From NCBI GenBank assembly GCA_049315325.1, contig JBMOKJ010000002.1, forward strand, positions 186,001-250,000: a stretch of 64,000 bases of DNA, read 5' to 3'. This document shows, in pieces, positions 1-8,384 of this stretch; position 1 is the first letter of the stretch; each line of letters opens with the position of its first letter. The translations under genes and the position numbers were made by a program. This DNA is from CAXXIC01 sp049315325. GTDB taxonomy: Bacteria; Bacteroidota; Bacteroidia; Bacteroidales; UBA7332. The notes beneath the pieces are model-generated. The model ran no database searches. It saw nothing but the letters and a program-made list of their open reading frames with translations, and was not told the DNA's origin.

Positions 1-2
1 AT

Positions 3-731
3 TCGCAAGAAGCCTACGTGAAAGACGATTACCACATCACTAAAGGGTTTATGGTACTGGTGGTTTACAATGAAAAAGCAAGTAATGGTGCTATCTATAG
101 GCACATGGGCATTGGGATAAGCAGAACCAGTTACCAAGAAGCCGAAGAGAGAGCTGCCGGAAATCTCGGCACATACTATTGGAGTTGGTATCAGGCCAAA
201 GGGTATGAGGTGGTGCAACGCTCACTTTTTGATTTCAAGACAGAAGAGAAGACTTATGTGGCAGTAAAAGCTGTATTTAAGAAAGATGAGGCAGGTAATA
301 AAAAATTAATTGCCGTATCATTAAGTGCAGGCTCTACGACCGACGAAGAATATGGTGAAATCAGGAAACAGCTGGGGCGTACTTCAGAGAGGAATGAGAT
401 TTATGTTACGCGCATTTTTGCACGTATCGGAGACAAAGTAGCCGTTATCAAAAGCACCTCGGTATCCGACAAAAACATTAGTACCGACAAAATTCAATTG
501 ATTTGCTCCAACTCCGAAGGGAAATACAACGTAGAACTGTCGCCCGAAGGCACGGTGACACATGGCAACGAACCCGCAAAATATGTACTCTATAGCGAAA
601 TGAAAATAGAGAAGGAATCATTTACGCTAGAAGGGCTTATTAAGCAGCAGCTTCGTAAAAAATTAAAAGAAGATATGAAAAACAACCCTGAAAGGAAATC
701 AACTTCAGTTCATTTAGGTATCAGAGGGTAG
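3..731 (+). CDS. Hypothetical protein, 5' end outside window
   Basis: The frame is open from the first full codon at base 3, so the GTG at base 18 is probably internal and the true start lies upstream. The visible 242 codons give a soluble, charged protein with a Lys/Glu-rich C-terminus and several short beta-type stretches (for example KTYVAVKAVF and DKVAVIKSTSV). No signal peptide or membrane segment is visible in this part. I recognise no family. The next genes downstream are small secreted proteins, so it may belong to a locus of fast-changing accessory genes, but this is inference only. Confidence 0.6.
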   Translation, partial: SQEAYVKDDYHITKGFMVLVVYNEKASNGAIYRHMGIGISRTSYQEAEERAAGNLGTYYWSWYQAKGYEVVQRSLFDFKTEEKTYVAVKAVFKKDEAGNKKLIAVSLSAGSTTDEEYGEIRKQLGRTSERNEIYVTRIFARIGDKVAVIKSTSVSDKNISTDKIQLICSNSEGKYNVELSPEGTVTHGNEPAKYVLYSEMKIEKESFTLEGLIKQQLRKKLKEDMKNNPERKSTSVHLGIRG

Positions 732-826
732 TGATTAAGCGTTCGTGATGCTAAAAGAGATACACAAAAAGGACATCGCCGAAAATCCTTTAAACAGAGT
801 AGGCAATAAAATCAAACATTACAATT

Positions 827-1280
827 TTGAAAACAATCAAATTAATCGTACTTGCAGCTTTGCTGCTGCCTGTATTAGTTAGCCAAGCACAAACCAAAGG
901 GGAAACTATTGAGTGGTTGAAGGAAAAATTTAGTAAGTTTTTGACAAGTACTAATACCGAAAGCTCTGAAATAAAAAATCCAAAATTGATGAATATTAAT
1001 GAATGTGAAATTGTATTTTCTTATGAAATAAAGCTTACGAGCAGTAAAAATTGGTATGCTGGAATTAACCTTTCCAACAATGGGTTGTCAAATTGAAACT
1101 AATGGGCAAATATCATTTCAAAACAACGTAGTTAAAAACACCGTAATTAATCATGATTATTTCTTTTCAATGGTACAATATATTTTAATTGATAACCGTG
1201 AGGATAAAATATACGAGCGCATCCAAAAAGCAATAAATCATTTAGCTACTTTTTGTCCAAAGAAAACGGAAACTTTCTAA
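827..1280 (+). pseudogene. Small secreted protein gene split by a frameshift
   Basis: A TTG at 827 opens a frame with a good signal peptide (MKTIKLIVLAALLLPVLVSQAQ) and runs to a stop at 1094-1096. A second frame, open from 1056 to 1280, continues without a signal or a convincing ribosome site. Joining them near 1075-1085 gives one protein of about 150 residues, the size of the neighbour at 1299. The simplest reading is one secreted-protein gene broken by a frameshift in the run ttccaacaatggg. A sequencing error or two overlapping genes cannot be excluded. No family recognised. Confidence 0.5.
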
Positions 1281-1298
1281 AGTAAAACTACACTCCTT

Positions 1299-1751
1299 AT
1301 GCAAAAAACAATCTACCTTTTGCTCCTGCTTCTAATTTGTGTAAATGGCTACTCTCAATGCGGGCAAGAGAGGAGCGATAGGCTCAAATTATATACCTAT
1401 CTCAACGATAGCATTATCAAAAATATGAGTCATCGCTATGGGCAGTCGTTTAAACTAGATACAGCACACCATCGCTTAATCAGGCGGTATTTCGGGATGA
1501 GTAAGCAAAAGGGGAGGTGCATAGAGACATTCAATCAGGATAACATAGACCTACAGCGTATAGATAGCATCTATAGCAACATCGAGCATGGTAATCGCAC
1601 CCTATCGCTTCAAGCGAGCGATGAGCAGAACAAGAAACTGGCGCGCACGGTTACGTTCTACTTTCTGCCGGAGGTCACCGCGGTCAAAGCGACGAGGTAT
1701 GTTGCGCAGTTAAAGAACTTGATAAAAGCCGCCAAAACTGGCTTCCGTTGA
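1299..1751 (+). CDS. Small secreted hypothetical protein
   Basis: The ATG start gives a clear signal peptide (MQKTIYLLLLLLICVNGYSQ, cleavage likely after YSQ), then about 130 mostly helical, Arg/Lys-rich residues and no further membrane segment, so it is probably periplasmic or secreted. The stop lies 4 bp before the next gene, which suggests an operon with the Sel1-repeat gene and the YD-like gene that follow. I do not recognise the family. The gene follows the broken secreted-protein gene by 18 bp and could be part of the same transcript. Confidence 0.6.
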   Translation: MQKTIYLLLLLLICVNGYSQCGQERSDRLKLYTYLNDSIIKNMSHRYGQSFKLDTAHHRLIRRYFGMSKQKGRCIETFNQDNIDLQRIDSIYSNIEHGNRTLSLQASDEQNKKLARTVTFYFLPEVTAVKATRYVAQLKNLIKAAKTGFR

Positions 1752-1755
1752 TTGC

Positions 1756-2286
1756 ATGGTAAAACTATTGCTGAAAATAAAGGTATCTCTTCGGCAGCGA
1801 TTGGTGCTGTATCGCATGCGCAAAGCGAAAAAGCACAGCGATGCGAAGCATTATGATAAGGCATTCAGGTATTACCGTGCGTCTGCCGAAGCTGGATGTG
1901 TGAGAGCAGTCTGCATCATGGGGTTGATGTATTGTCAGGGCAAAGGTGTAGCGAAAAACGAATACAAAGCATTCAGGTATTTGTGCTTCAGTGCCCAAAA
2001 TAACGATGGCGAGGCACAGTTTTTTTTGGGAGAAATGTATCGCATGGGTATAGCTACCGAAGTAAATTGCGAACAGGCTCTCTATTGGTATCAGCAATCG
2101 GCTTTCAACCCCTTGTCTAACGAAAGCTGTCTGAACGCTCAATACCAGTTGGCGTGCATGCTTTATCGCGGTGAAGGCATTCCGCCTAATCGAGAGATGG
2201 CGCTTTATTGGTTGCAGCAAGCTGTCGGTGCCGGATATGAACCCGCTGAGGCATTTTGCAAAGCAAATCATCTAATACTAGCATAG
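1756..2286 (+). CDS. Sel1-like (TPR-type) repeat protein
   Basis: 176 residues. Three to four Sel1-like repeats can be read: KAFRYYRASAEAG...A..IMGLMYCQGKGV, KAFRYLCFSAQNND.EAQFFLGEMYRMG, QALYWYQQSA...AQYQLACMLYRGEGI and MALYWLQQAVGAGYEPA. These solenoids usually bind other proteins. There is no signal peptide; the N-terminus is basic. In operon layout with the genes on both sides (gaps of 4 and 3 bp). The partner and the process are unknown. Confidence 0.75.
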   Translation: MVKLLLKIKVSLRQRLVLYRMRKAKKHSDAKHYDKAFRYYRASAEAGCVRAVCIMGLMYCQGKGVAKNEYKAFRYLCFSAQNNDGEAQFFLGEMYRMGIATEVNCEQALYWYQQSAFNPLSNESCLNAQYQLACMLYRGEGIPPNREMALYWLQQAVGAGYEPAEAFCKANHLILA

Positions 2287-2289
2287 CGT

Positions 2290-3237
2290 ATGAATCTAAA
2301 ACAGTTGCTTTGCTTTGGTTTAATTTCTTTGATGGCAAGTTATGCGGCTTTGTCGCAAGACAACACATGTAAAAAAACGTGCGAAACCGTGCGGCTGAAA
2401 GGGAATGTACACAAAGTGGAGGAAACTACAACCAACCTACTTCAACCAAAGCCCTCAATGGCTAAAAAAGAACGGTCTGTAGCCGTGCGCTATTTCAATC
2501 GGTCAGGCTGGCTGGAGAGAGAGATTGATTATGTGTCAAATCGAAAATGTGGCGAACGAACAGCCAAATACAATGAGAAAGGATATAAAACTGAGGAGAG
2601 CGAATATGCAGAAGGAGAGGTAGTGGGCAGATGCCGATATCACTACGACACCCAAGGTCAATTAATGCGGGAAGAGGAGTGGACGAAACGAGAAAACCCA
2701 ACTATACACTCCCTTCGAAAACTCAGATACACCTATTGTCACACACCCGACTCGACCATCATTTACTGTTTCGACTCATCAGGTGCTTTGCGTAATAAAT
2801 CCATATCGATTCACTCGCTTCACCGTACAATAGAGTTTTTGTATCAAACGGACGACAGCCTATTTACTCGAACCGAATTCAACAACAATGCAAATGGCAA
2901 ATTAGCAAAGGCCTCGTTTTACGATGCTCACGGCAGGCTATCCCATCAGAAATTCTATCAATACGATTCACTAAATATGTTGTTAACATCGGAAAAGAGA
3001 ATCGAAATTCAAAATGAAATACCGATTTCGACTACCAACATCAGATATGCGTACGATGCAAAGTGCAATTTAACCGAAATAGCCGAGTCCAATTTGCAAT
3101 CCGGCATCACTGTGTCGTTTACCTATCGTTACACTTACGATAAAGCAGGCAATTGGATAACCAGTATCGAGAAACGCAACGATAAGCCTGTGCGGTTGGT
3201 CACAAGAAAAATCCAATATTATCGGTCGAGTAAGTGA
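2290..3237 (+). CDS. Secreted YD/RHS-repeat-like protein
   Basis: 315 residues with a signal peptide (LLCFGLISLMASYAALS). The mature part contains repeated stretches of the type Y-x-x-x-G-x-L/K-x-E-E (NEKGYKTEE, YDTQGQLMREEE, YDAHGRLSHQKFYQYDSLNMLLTSE, YDAKCNLTEIAE, YDKAGNWIT), the pattern of YD or RHS-type and MORN-like beta repeats seen in Bacteroidota surface proteins. It is far shorter than a toxin-carrying RHS protein and shows no toxin tail. Starts 3 bp after the Sel1 gene, so probably co-transcribed. Confidence 0.6.
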   Translation: MNLKQLLCFGLISLMASYAALSQDNTCKKTCETVRLKGNVHKVEETTTNLLQPKPSMAKKERSVAVRYFNRSGWLEREIDYVSNRKCGERTAKYNEKGYKTEESEYAEGEVVGRCRYHYDTQGQLMREEEWTKRENPTIHSLRKLRYTYCHTPDSTIIYCFDSSGALRNKSISIHSLHRTIEFLYQTDDSLFTRTEFNNNANGKLAKASFYDAHGRLSHQKFYQYDSLNMLLTSEKRIEIQNEIPISTTNIRYAYDAKCNLTEIAESNLQSGITVSFTYRYTYDKAGNWITSIEKRNDKPVRLVTRKIQYYRSSK

Positions 3238-3608
3238 TTGACAGACGCATATCCTTCGTCCTGTTGGATATGAAGCTGTTGATAGATGATGTTCCGTTGG
3301 CGGGAAGCAAAGTTCAGCCGAGCTATTTGTATTCGCGTTTTCTTAATACTATGAGCATTTGCCTGCGGCAGGCAGGTTTGTTAAGCGATAAATCAATATA
3401 TTGATTGTCGGAACACAGTTCTCAATAATAATTAAGGGGTGGGAGAAAAGATACTTGCAACTGGTAAAGATATCGCGATCGAAATAATCTGTAATTTGAT
3501 GAAACAGCTATATTTGTATAATATATTTGGAATCGAATCACATATACTAATAACAAGCAAGGGCCGGAATAAAATGCCGCCCCGACGAGTGAGTTTAAAT
3601 GTACAATT
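3238..3608. other. Intergenic region, no intact gene
   Basis: 371 bp. A frame without start codon runs from about 3240 to 3408 and reads like a protein remnant (PLAGSKVQPSYLYSRFLN); I do not recognise it. A short GC hairpin (GCCTG-CGG-CAGGC, 3361-3373) lies inside it and resembles dispersed palindromic repeats of this phylum. Two promoter-like TATATTTG boxes at 3509-3516 and 3522-3529 may serve the channel gene at 3609. Confidence 0.4.
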
Positions 3609-4211
3609 ATGACAAAAAACAGACTAGAAGCTTTTAGCGATGGCATGTTTGCCATTATCATTACTTTACTCATTTTAGAGTTAAAAGTACCGCATTTAGA
3701 AACTAATTCAGCACATGATTTCTTTCTTTCAATGAATGAGTTAGTGCCTAAATTCCTGAGTTTTATTTTTACTTTCTTTTTGCTTTCTATTTTTTGGGTA
3801 AATCATCACAGCATTTTGCATAAAATAGAAAAAGTGGATACTACTTTGCTTTGGTTGAACATACTGTTTTTATTCTTTTCAAGTTTATTCCCTTTTATCG
3901 CTGCATTTATCGGCGATTATCCAATGAATCAGTACGTAGTGGCACTCTACCCACTCAATATGTTTTTTTCTGGATTGGTATTACGTAAATTCTGGAAATA
4001 TGCATTTGTTGATACCACACTTGCACCCAATAGTTTTACCGAGAAAGAAAAGAAACAAGAAATTAGAAAACATAATATTTCATCAGTTATCAATCTCTCA
4101 CTGATTTTGTTGACTTTTATCTGGGTGCCCTTAACCCTAGCTATTATCATGTTAATGCCTTTGTTTTTTGTTGCGCCCGATTTGATGAAAAAAATTAAAA
4201 CGAATCATTGA
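3609..4211 (+). CDS. TMEM175-family (DUF1211) potassium channel-like protein
   Basis: 200 residues, about six hydrophobic segments. The first helix carries the family signature: LEAFSDGMFAIIITLLILEL, with the FSD motif, where the conserved residues line the pore in the TMEM175 family. A second conserved patch, FWVNHHSIL, follows in helix 3. Length fits bacterial members, which have one six-helix unit and form tetramers in the inner membrane. Substrate (K+) follows from family knowledge, not from this sequence. Neighbours (AraC regulator and stress-type operon) give no direct hint. Confidence 0.8.
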   Translation: MTKNRLEAFSDGMFAIIITLLILELKVPHLETNSAHDFFLSMNELVPKFLSFIFTFFLLSIFWVNHHSILHKIEKVDTTLLWLNILFLFFSSLFPFIAAFIGDYPMNQYVVALYPLNMFFSGLVLRKFWKYAFVDTTLAPNSFTEKEKKQEIRKHNISSVINLSLILLTFIWVPLTLAIIMLMPLFFVAPDLMKKIKTNH

Positions 4212-4245
4212 AACTTGAATACGTTTTTTAATATTGAAATAAATT

Positions 4246-5118
4246 ATGAATGTGATTAAGAGACTCAAATTTAAACCAAATGCAGATCTTCAAATTGAAG
4301 TGGTGCCCTTGCAATCGTTGTCGAATGTGAGCATCGAACATTTGGCGACGCCTCATCGCACTAATTTTTATCATATTTTTCTGTTCGAAAATTGCCAACC
4401 TACTCATTTTGTAGACTTTGAACCCATTTCTGTTGAGCCATACTCGTTGCTATTTATCAATAAAGACCGCATTCATCAATTTGACCAACTCCTTAAATAC
4501 GAAGGAAATATTTTAATCTTTACCGACGACTTCTTTTGCACATCTGAAAGCGATACCAAGTATTTGAGAAGTAGCATTCTGTTTAATGACCTTGCCGATG
4601 AGCCTACCATAAAGCTAAATAAAGCAAGTTTCGAGAAATACATCACTATTTGCGATAGCATTACCGAAGAATTGAGCTTGCCAGCGGATAAATCAAAACC
4701 TATTTTGCTGAAAAATCTGCTTCATAATTTTTTGTTACTTGCCGAAAGAGAAAAAAGCAAACAAGGATTCGCTGAGCTTAAAAAGGGAGCTGACCTCGAT
4801 TATACGATCTTCTTTCGCGATTTATTAGAAAGCAACTATACTCAACTGAAGAGTGTCAATGACTATGCCAAACTCATTTTTGTTTCTGAAAAACGTCTTG
4901 GGCAAGCAACGGCAAAGGTGTTGGGCAAATCACCTAAAGAGATTATTAATGACAGAATATTATTAGAAGCCAAACGACTTTTAGTATATACTAATTTGTC
5001 AATCAAAGAAATAGGACAAGAATTGGGATTTGAAGACCCTGCCTATTTTGTTCGCTATTTCAAAAAAAACGCCGAATCTACCCCCGTAGAATTTAGAGAA
5101 TCTTACTTGAAACGATAG
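4246..5118 (+). CDS. AraC-family transcriptional regulator
   Basis: 290 residues. The N-terminal ~150 residues look like a cupin-type sensing domain (FEPISVEPYSLLFINKDRIHQFD). The C-terminal ~100 residues have the two AraC helix-turn-helices: YAKLIFVSEKRLGQATAKVLGKSP, then LSIKEIGQELGFEDPAYFVRYFKK and the closing TPVEFRE. The gene lies 99 bp upstream of three co-directional small genes (SnoaL-like, four-TM, ABM-like), which are its likely targets. The inducer is unknown. Confidence 0.88.
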   Translation: MNVIKRLKFKPNADLQIEVVPLQSLSNVSIEHLATPHRTNFYHIFLFENCQPTHFVDFEPISVEPYSLLFINKDRIHQFDQLLKYEGNILIFTDDFFCTSESDTKYLRSSILFNDLADEPTIKLNKASFEKYITICDSITEELSLPADKSKPILLKNLLHNFLLLAEREKSKQGFAELKKGADLDYTIFFRDLLESNYTQLKSVNDYAKLIFVSEKRLGQATAKVLGKSPKEIINDRILLEAKRLLVYTNLSIKEIGQELGFEDPAYFVRYFKKNAESTPVEFRESYLKR

Positions 5119-5217
5119 TATTCCCAAAAGTACCATACAAAGGCTCATTTGTCCATTGTGAGAAAAATGAAACTGCTTGATCTTTGCAACAGTATTAATC
5201 ATTTAAAATTTTACAAA

Positions 5218-5628
5218 ATGGACAAGAATAAAGACGCAATTACAGCATTCTACAAAAAAGCATTAACTGTAAACACAGAAACTACACCAACTGCTGTTTT
5301 GACAGAGGTATTGGCCGATGATTTCATATCATACGGCTCGGTAGAAAGTAAAGGAAAGCCTGCATTAATGGGGCAAGTTGAATTTTTTTGGAAATTAATT
5401 CCAGACTTGAAATGGGAACCTCAAGACATGGCTAACGATGGCAACAAATATGTAATCCGTAGTTTAGTAACTGGCACACCTAATGGCGATTTTATGGGAT
5501 TACCAACAGATGGAACAAAATCGTTCAAAATTATGTCTATCGATTTTCATACTGTAATTGACGGAAAGCTGACATCTGTGCACCATTTGGAAGATTGGGG
5601 AACCGCTATGAAACAATTGAAAGCGTAA
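5218..5628 (+). CDS. SnoaL/NTF2-like polyketide-cyclase-type protein
   Basis: ATG at 5218 (after ttacaaa) gives 136 residues; an upstream in-frame extension to 5149 would add 23 unlikely residues. The sequence has the SnoaL-like pattern: a helix (AITAFYKKALTV), VLADDFISYGSVESKGKPALMGQVEFFWKLIPDLKWEPQDM, then beta strands ending in HHLEDWG. Such proteins fold as NTF2-like cones and are usually annotated as ester cyclase or nuclear transport factor 2 family. A substrate cannot be named. First gene of a run with the membrane protein 4 bp downstream. Confidence 0.7.
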   Translation: MDKNKDAITAFYKKALTVNTETTPTAVLTEVLADDFISYGSVESKGKPALMGQVEFFWKLIPDLKWEPQDMANDGNKYVIRSLVTGTPNGDFMGLPTDGTKSFKIMSIDFHTVIDGKLTSVHHLEDWGTAMKQLKA

Positions 5629-5632
5629 GAGT

Positions 5633-6043
5633 ATGGCATCGCACATTGACATTGTACCCAAATGGGTGCGAATAGTAATAGGCGTTTTGGCCTTCATGAA
5701 CATTGCATTTGGTGTAATGGGTTATTTTGATATGACCGTGCTTTTCCCAAATGCAACAGGATTCGATTTAACCAATGCTATTTTTACAAGCGCAAGTTTT
5801 GAATTTGCAGCACGTAATCTTGCCATTGGTTTGGCACTACTGATTGTAGCACTAAAAGGAGTACCCGAAAGCATTGCCATAGTAACTATAATCAGGGCAT
5901 TAATTGAAATTCAAACGATTGTTATTGCTTTCGTGCATGGCACTTTCACTTCTGTGCTTATTTTACCAGTGGTATTGTTGGGAATAGAAATATTTGTCAT
6001 TCTAACTTTAGTAAAAGCTATTGGCAAACGAGATGGGAAATAA
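5633..6043 (+). CDS. Small four-helix membrane protein
   Basis: 136 residues with four hydrophobic segments (about residues 12-32, 55-75, 80-100 and 102-125), so an inner-membrane protein. It starts 4 bp after the SnoaL-like gene and overlaps the start of the ABM-like gene by 11 bp, so the three are surely co-transcribed. I recognise no named family. Regulation by the AraC protein upstream is likely from context. Confidence 0.6.
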   Translation: MASHIDIVPKWVRIVIGVLAFMNIAFGVMGYFDMTVLFPNATGFDLTNAIFTSASFEFAARNLAIGLALLIVALKGVPESIAIVTIIRALIEIQTIVIAFVHGTFTSVLILPVVLLGIEIFVILTLVKAIGKRDGK

Positions 6044-6341
6044 AAAAACAGAATACATAGAAATTGCCAAATTTAAGCTCAAAGACGGATTTACAGATCA
6101 AGAGTTTTTGGACGCAGAAATTGCCGTTCGAAGAGGCATGATAAAATCACAAAACGGCTTTGTGAGTCGCGAAATAAGCAAAGACGCTGATGAAAATTGG
6201 TTGATGGATATGCGTTTTGAAACGAAAGAAGATATGGACGTTTGGATGGTGGCACTTAAACAAGACCCGACCATGAAAGTGTTGGGTTCAATGATTGATT
6301 TTCAATCTTTGCGTATGGAATTTTTCACTAAACAAATTTAA
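6033..6341 (+). CDS. ABM-domain-like (antibiotic biosynthesis monooxygenase fold) protein
   Basis: ATG at 6033 gives 102 residues; a TTG at 6021 is also in frame but less likely. The pattern YIEIAKFKLKDG...FLDAEIAVRRGMIKSQNGFVSREI...WLMDMRFETKEDMDVWM fits the dimeric alpha+beta-barrel fold of ABM proteins, where one strand, a helix and an aromatic-rich strand repeat. Family members act on small molecules, for example quinols or haem, but nothing here picks out a substrate. Overlaps the membrane gene by 11 bp; followed by a terminator at 6423. Confidence 0.6.
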   Translation: MGNKKTEYIEIAKFKLKDGFTDQEFLDAEIAVRRGMIKSQNGFVSREISKDADENWLMDMRFETKEDMDVWMVALKQDPTMKVLGSMIDFQSLRMEFFTKQI

Positions 6342-6593
6342 AAACATGAATAAAATTAAATTCATTGTAACAGTATTCTCCTGTCACCTTGGATATGAAA
6401 GCATATAAAAATGATATTAGTCAAGGCGGATTTACAATCCGCCTTTTCAATTCAATAGGATTTTCGATCCGTGAGCAAGTTTTCAGACCACAATAAACAT
6501 TTCGCTTCTATTTGCGTTTCAACCCCAATAGGTGCACCAAATACAGCCATCGTATTGCATAAGTGCTTCCAATAAAAAATCTAAGATAGATTG
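6342..6593. other. Intergenic region with truncated start of a lost gene
   Basis: ATG at 6346 opens a 20-codon frame (MNKIKFIVTVF...) that looks like the start of a signal peptide and stops at once, so it may be the stub of a deleted gene. The terminator at 6423-6447 follows. The rest has no feature I can support. Confidence 0.35.
6423..6447 (+). terminator. Terminator after the SnoaL-like operon
   Basis: Perfect 10-bp stem AAGGCGGATT / AATCCGCCTT with loop TAC, followed by TT. The same hairpin type is common in intergenic DNA of Bacteroidota, so it may also be a dispersed palindrome. Confidence 0.6.
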
Positions 6594-6622
6594 TTTGTCT
6601 TCCGAAATTGATTGTATATTTG
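6594..6622 (+). promoter_or_regulatory. Promoter of DUF4160-DUF2442 pair
   Basis: TTTG at 6594-6597 and TATATTTG at 6615-6622, 17 bp apart, match the Bacteroides -33/-7 pattern. The ATG of the DUF4160 gene is at 6650. Confidence 0.5.
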
Positions 6623-6649
6623 TAAATCAATTTTTAAACGTATCGTTTT

Positions 6650-6950
6650 ATGCCTAAACTGTATGAATATTTTGGTCTTATTGTCCTGTTTTATTCACAC
6701 GAACATGAGCCAATCCATGTACATTGTAAATATCAGGGTAGAGAGTAAGGCTGAAATTGTTTATAAAGAAGGTAAATTCGTAGAAGTTCGAATTACGGAT
6801 GTACAAGGCAAAGAACCCCTCGATGCACAAAGCCAAAAGAAATTGTTGAAATTGGTGGAGGCATACAGAGAAGACATTGTCAGAAAATGGATTGACTTCT
6901 TTGTTTACAATATACCGGTTGTGTCAGAAACAATTACAAAAAGAATTTAA
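6650..6950 (+). pseudogene. DUF4160 gene with a 2-bp frameshift
   Basis: From ATG 6650 the frame reads MPKLYEYFGLIVLFYSHEHEPIHVH, the very typical N-terminus of DUF4160 proteins, then stops at TAA 6746-6748. The rest of the family (KAEIVYKEGKFVEVRI... up to IVRKWIDFFV) continues in another frame to 6950. The break sits in GAGAGAG (6741-6745 region): adding one more AG pair would restore a single protein of about 100 residues. So the sequence shows a loss of one AG unit. DUF4160 genes usually stand next to DUF2442, as here, and the pair has been proposed to be toxin-antitoxin-like; that role is not proven. Confidence 0.75.
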
Positions 6951-6953
6951 GTT

Positions 6954-7196
6954 ATGGTTATTTCCATTCAAAAAGCCATCTATTTAGGCGATTACAAGAT
7001 CCGATTTCAGTTTTCAGATGGAGTTGAGCAGGTTATAGGTTTTGAACATTTCTTGAAGAATGCGAAGAATCCAATGAGTAATAAATATCTGAATGTTAAC
7101 CTATTTCAGCAATTCTCCATAGAGTATGGTGATATAGTTTGGAACGACTACGAATTGTGTTTTCCTATCTGGGACTTGCATGAAGCTAAGATTTAA
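6954..7196 (+). CDS. DUF2442 family protein
   Basis: 80 residues with the DUF2442 pattern: a beta-rich start (KAIYLGDYKIRFQFSDG), then HFLKN and the closing strand GDIVWNDYELCFPIWDLHE. Starts 3 bp after the DUF4160 frame, the usual two-gene layout. The family is described as part of small toxin-antitoxin-like modules, but no activity can be read from the sequence. The gene itself is intact although its partner is frameshifted. Confidence 0.8.
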   Translation: MVISIQKAIYLGDYKIRFQFSDGVEQVIGFEHFLKNAKNPMSNKYLNVNLFQQFSIEYGDIVWNDYELCFPIWDLHEAKI

Positions 7197-7426
7197 GTTT
7201 ACCCCTAGCCACGCCATATTATTTCGATAATTTACAAACTGGGCTTCATAACTTTGGCTGTATAAAAAGTTAAGGGTAAAAACTTACATTCTTCCCGTTA
7301 CAAAATTGCTGGAGCGAATAGAACAATTGATTATTCTGCAAAAATAATTTTATACAAACACCTCATTTGCTTTCAGTTTAGCGCAGACTAACTTCAAGCT
7401 ACTCGTTACAGGTTGTGTTTAATCAA

Positions 7427-7466
7427 ATAAAAACTGCCGATAGAGAATCATTCTCTATCGGCAGTT
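7427..7466 (-). terminator. Terminator of the cold-shock-domain gene
   Basis: 17-bp perfect inverted repeat, AACTGCCGATAGAGAAT (7432-7448) against its complement (7450-7466). Read on the minus strand it is followed by TTTTTATTTG, a good U-tract, so it ends transcription of the gene at 7495-7950. Confidence 0.85.
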
Positions 7467-7494
7467 CTATTATATAATAATGTAGTTGTGTGAA

Positions 7495-7950
7495 CTACGA
7501 TCGGTCTATTTTTACACCTACGGCATTCATTCCTTTTGGACCAGGTCTTACTTCGAAAGTCACTTTGTTGTTTTCTTGCACAGGCTCGAGCAACTCTTTT
7601 TTGTGAACGAAGATGCTCTCTTGAGTTTTCAAGTTGCGAATAAACCCGAATCCTTTGGCATCGTTCATATAAGTCACAATACCATGTTGAATCAACTCTT
7701 CGGCAGTAGGTTCTGCACGACGGCTCACGCCAATTTGAATATCTTCAACGTTTATTTTGGCCTTTTTGGTTGGATCTGGAGGAGTGGAGGTGATCATTCC
7801 GTTTTCGTCAACGTATGCAATCATATCGTCGAGACTGCTGCCGCCTTTGTTCTCTTTGCGTTCAACTTTTTTAGCCTCTTTCTCTTTTCTCTTTTTGTCT
7901 TTTTTGTTTTGGATCTCCTTTTTGTTCCACGATTCCTGCGATCTTGCCAT
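7495..7950 (-). CDS. Cold-shock-domain protein
   Basis: 151 residues. N-terminal ~40 residues are very Lys/Glu-rich and probably disordered or coiled coil (NKKDKKRKEKEAKKVERKE). The C-terminal 65 residues are a cold-shock domain: GIVTYMNDAKGFGFIRNL has RNP1 (KGFGFI), and ESIFVHKKEL has RNP2 (IFVH), both used to bind single-stranded nucleic acid. Such proteins act as RNA chaperones. A promoter lies about 160-170 bp upstream, so the mRNA has a long 5' leader, as common for cold-shock genes. A hairpin terminator follows. Confidence 0.85.
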   Translation of the reverse strand: MARSQESWNKKEIQNKKDKKRKEKEAKKVERKENKGGSSLDDMIAYVDENGMITSTPPDPTKKAKINVEDIQIGVSRRAEPTAEELIQHGIVTYMNDAKGFGFIRNLKTQESIFVHKKELLEPVQENNKVTFEVRPGPKGMNAVGVKIDRS

Positions 7951-8117
7951 AGTCTCTAACTGCGTATTTAGTTGAATTGGTTAAGTTTGTTCGTAACTAA
8001 TTTTTTTTGATAAAAGCCAGAGTGGATTGAGTGATTGGCAGCGATTTTTGTTTTCCGAAGAGGAAAAAAGGATCGAATCTGTGGGCACGGAAGGCGACAT
8101 CTGTCTCTATTTCGAAA

Positions 8118-8147
8118 CAAAGGTATCTAAATATGCTAATAATCAAA
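8118..8147 (-). promoter_or_regulatory. Promoter of the cold-shock-domain gene
   Basis: On the minus strand TTTG (8147-8144) and TACCTTTG (8125-8118), 18 bp apart, match the -33/-7 boxes of Bacteroidota. The predicted leader is about 160 nt. Confidence 0.55.
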
Positions 8148-8277
8148 GGTTTTATTTGAAAAAAGAAAAAATATTCGTATCTTAGCCTTGTCGAAAAAGT
8201 TGAAATTTTAAGGATTAAAATCAGAAATAGAGCCTATTTTTATTTATATTCATTCTATCTTTATCGGAAATTTAACT

Positions 8278-8285
8278 TATCTTTG
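8278..8285 (+). promoter_or_regulatory. Probable -7 box of the kinase/ATP synthase operon
   Basis: TATCTTTG matches the TAnnTTTG consensus, about 100 bp before the ATG at 8385. No clear -33 TTTG is seen. Confidence 0.4.
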
Positions 8286-8384
8286 CACCGCCGAAAGAGT
8301 TCGGGGAAGTTGTGTAGAGGATTTATTGTTGAATAGCTTACGAGAAAGCAGGCATTCAATAGAGTATTAACACCCAAACACAAT

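Larger units (their letters stand above)
7951..8384. other. Divergent promoter region
   Basis: 434 bp between two divergent genes. It holds the leader and promoter of the minus-strand cold-shock gene and the promoter at 8278-8285 for the plus-strand kinase/ATP synthase operon. AT-rich; no coding frame that I can support. Confidence 0.5.

Noticed and set aside
748..810. Short frame MLKEIHKKDIAENPLNRVGN resembling the start of a flavin reductase
   Set aside because: Only about 20 residues, followed by unrelated sequence; too short to support a gene remnant.
7486..7959. Long plus-strand frame opposite the cold-shock gene
   Set aside because: Shadow of the CSD gene, whose motifs and terminator are convincing.
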